DNA from: CAG-1000 sp964345385
GTDB lineage: Bacteria > Bacillota_I > Bacilli_A > RF39 > UBA660
Reading direction: 5' to 3'
DNA length: 8,009 nt
Assembly: GCA_964345385.1 (NCBI GenBank)
Contig: CAYFQM010000029.1
Coordinates: 1-8,009 of the forward strand
A model generated the notes under the pieces. The model worked only from the letters and a program-made list of their open reading frames with translations. It ran no database searches and was not told where the DNA came from. The position numbers and the translations under genes were made by a program. Below are positions 6,804 to 8,009 of the stretch, in pieces (position 1 is the first letter of the stretch; every line of letters starts with the position of its first letter).

Positions 6804-8009
6804 AGTGCGAGCTTCCGCTTCATCATGAGCAACGTAAATATTACCTTCTTCATCGTATAAGGTTGAAGACATTCCTGTGTCTAAACCTTCATCTGAACCT
6901 GGATTTGAACCGTCATTTATAGTTATTGTTTTAAATACACCTTGTGCCACTTCTGCATCACTAGTAGCTGTTGAAGGATTAGCACCACCTCCAGCAAATG
7001 AACCTCCTCCCCCTCCACCTGAAGAAGAGCCTCCACCACTTCCTATTAATCCAAGGGCATAATTTAAAATATCACTATCTTCTTTAATCCAATCATTTGT
7101 TCCATAAAAATCACATTGTTGAATTTGCATTAACAAATTATTTACCACTCCAACTGCACTTTTATAATTTGCTAGAGCTGATTTTGTTAAATTTAAAACT
7201 TTATTAATGTCACCATTTTTTCCAGGAGAACAAGTTGTACCATCTTCTCTTTTGCATTCAGTAATATTATCTTCTAATAATGTATTTTTAATAGTACATT
7301 TTGGATTAGCTCTAGCAATATCTAATGCATTATTACAATCTGCATTATTATGAAATGGATATCCTGGGATATATTTATTTATTATTTTATTAGGATCACA
7401 TTTTCTTACTGTACAAATTCCTCTTTTATAAGTTCCTCCAGCTTGGTTACATCCTTTTAATGATGTAGAAAAAATTTCTAAACATTCATTTCCTGTTTTA
7501 TATGAACAAGTACTACTAGGATATGTAATTAAACACTCTCCTCCTGCCGAAGGTGAAGTTCCATCTTTTTCTTGTGCAGCCTGCCAATCTCTACTTAAAG
7601 TGTAATTTGAATAAGTATATTTTGTTGTGTATATAGGAGTCCAAGTTAATATTATTGCAGGGAAATACATGCAATAACCTACAGCAGAACATATTTGTTC
7701 AGTAGGTTGATTGGATAGTGAATAATTATCTAAATTTTTCTTATCTTTAATTCTTTTTATTTGCCTCAATTTTTCATATTCATCGTAACAAGTATTGTAT
7801 ACATCTTTCTCTTTACCATAAAGATTAGAATATTTATCTTGTTTAGAAAAAAAATCACAAGTCACAGCATACGGCGTATCTTCAAAAAGTTCAAATTGTG
7901 ATTCAGGATATTTAGGATTTTTTATTTGTGTTTTTGACATCACATAATATTTTCTCCATTCACTCCATGCAGAAACCATATTAGATAATGCTTTTTGATA
8001 TTGAGCATC
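6804..8009 (-). CDS. Cys-rich surface-type protein, open at both ends
   Basis: The 402 visible residues are an internal piece. The frame is open to the window edge at 8009 (ten codons precede the first Met at 7979) and runs into the gap at 6804 with no stop. The N-terminal 100 residues are charged, aromatic and helix-prone. Residues 107-305 hold most of the 15 Cys, mostly spaced 8-20 residues apart, consistent with a disulfide-bonded extracellular domain. A helical segment (about 267-322) leads to a 20-residue Gly/Ser linker at 323-342 (6984-7043). After the linker comes an acidic, Gly/Asp/Ser-rich tail. I do not recognise the family. It could be the upstream part of the same gene as 5591-6793 or a separate upstream gene in the same operon. 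There is no visible signal peptide, because the N-terminus is missing. Confidence 0.75.
6984..7043 (-). repeat. glycine/serine-rich linker-coding tract
   Basis: Sixty bases of GGN/AGN codons encode 20 residues, 14 of them Gly (GSGGGSSS, six Gly, SFA, three Gly). Such tracts usually act as flexible connectors between folded domains of exported proteins. The G-rich DNA contrasts sharply with the AT-rich surroundings and is prone to slippage. Confidence 0.8.

Noticed and set aside
6806..6853. Apparent start MKKVIFTLLMMKRKLA for the 5591-6793 gene
   Set aside because: It lies on the far side of the Ns, in a different frame of the neighbouring gene. It looks like a signal peptide only because AT-rich DNA read out of frame gives Lys/Ile/Leu.
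6760..6900. LDTG with similar bases on both sides of the gap (about 6780-6793 and 6878-6891) as a sign of a repeat collapsed in assembly
   Set aside because: The likeness covers only about 12-15 bases with mismatches and fades at once; chance is enough to explain it.
6877..7062. 61-residue plus-strand frame, very Pro-rich
   Set aside because: It is the antisense of the Gly/Ser linker tract (GGN read backwards gives Pro codons), has no ribosome site, and lies inside a clear minus-strand gene.
7977..7979. ATG at 7979 as the start of the right-hand gene
   Set aside because: The frame stays open for ten more codons to the window edge and no ribosome site precedes this ATG, so it is an internal Met.
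1..8009. Alternative genetic code (TGA = Trp) suggested by the low GC
   Set aside because: Trp residues in nifJ use TGG, and TGA ends the 5591-6793 gene at a well-placed overlap with the next start.

Overview
The window comes from a low-GC, AT-rich anaerobic Firmicute (Bacillota), most likely an uncultured gut Bacilli or Clostridia lineage known from metagenome assemblies. The evidence is strongly A/T-biased codons, Firmicute-type AGGAGG ribosome sites, a textbook sigma-A promoter, a pyruvate:ferredoxin oxidoreductase in place of pyruvate dehydrogenase, and a run of 10 Ns at 6794-6803 that marks a scaffold join. TGA is a stop and Trp is TGG, so this is not a Mycoplasma/Spiroplasma-code organism. 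Genus and species cannot be read from the window.

Every supportable gene lies on the minus strand, so transcription runs from high to low coordinates. The right half (about 4956-8009) encodes cell-envelope proteins. There are two Cys-rich exported-looking fragments on either side of the assembly gap (6804-8009, open at both ends; 5591-6793, open at its 5' end). They are followed, with a 4-base ATGA overlap, by a small protein with one N-terminal membrane helix (4956-5594). This unit ends in a strong intrinsic terminator whose stem begins inside the last stop codon.

The left half is housekeeping. nifJ (pyruvate:ferredoxin oxidoreductase, 1505-4888) starts from its own compact promoter just after that terminator. 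It is followed 2 bases later by trmL (tRNA wobble-base 2'-O-methyltransferase, 990-1502), then rpoZ (RNA polymerase omega, 707-907) with a candidate promoter of its own. rpoZ ends in a short terminator that overlaps other inverted repeats. A separate consensus sigma-A promoter then drives a small lipoprotein of unknown function (7-501).

The most interesting material is the right half: a Cys-rich, possibly giant surface protein or protein pair, with a glycine/serine linker and a C-terminal Cys module, translationally coupled to a membrane-anchored partner. The gap hides whether the two fragments are one gene. Their frames would join if the true gap length is a multiple of three. No CRISPR array, tRNA, rRNA, insertion sequence or origin was seen, and no gene-free stretch exceeds 300 bases.
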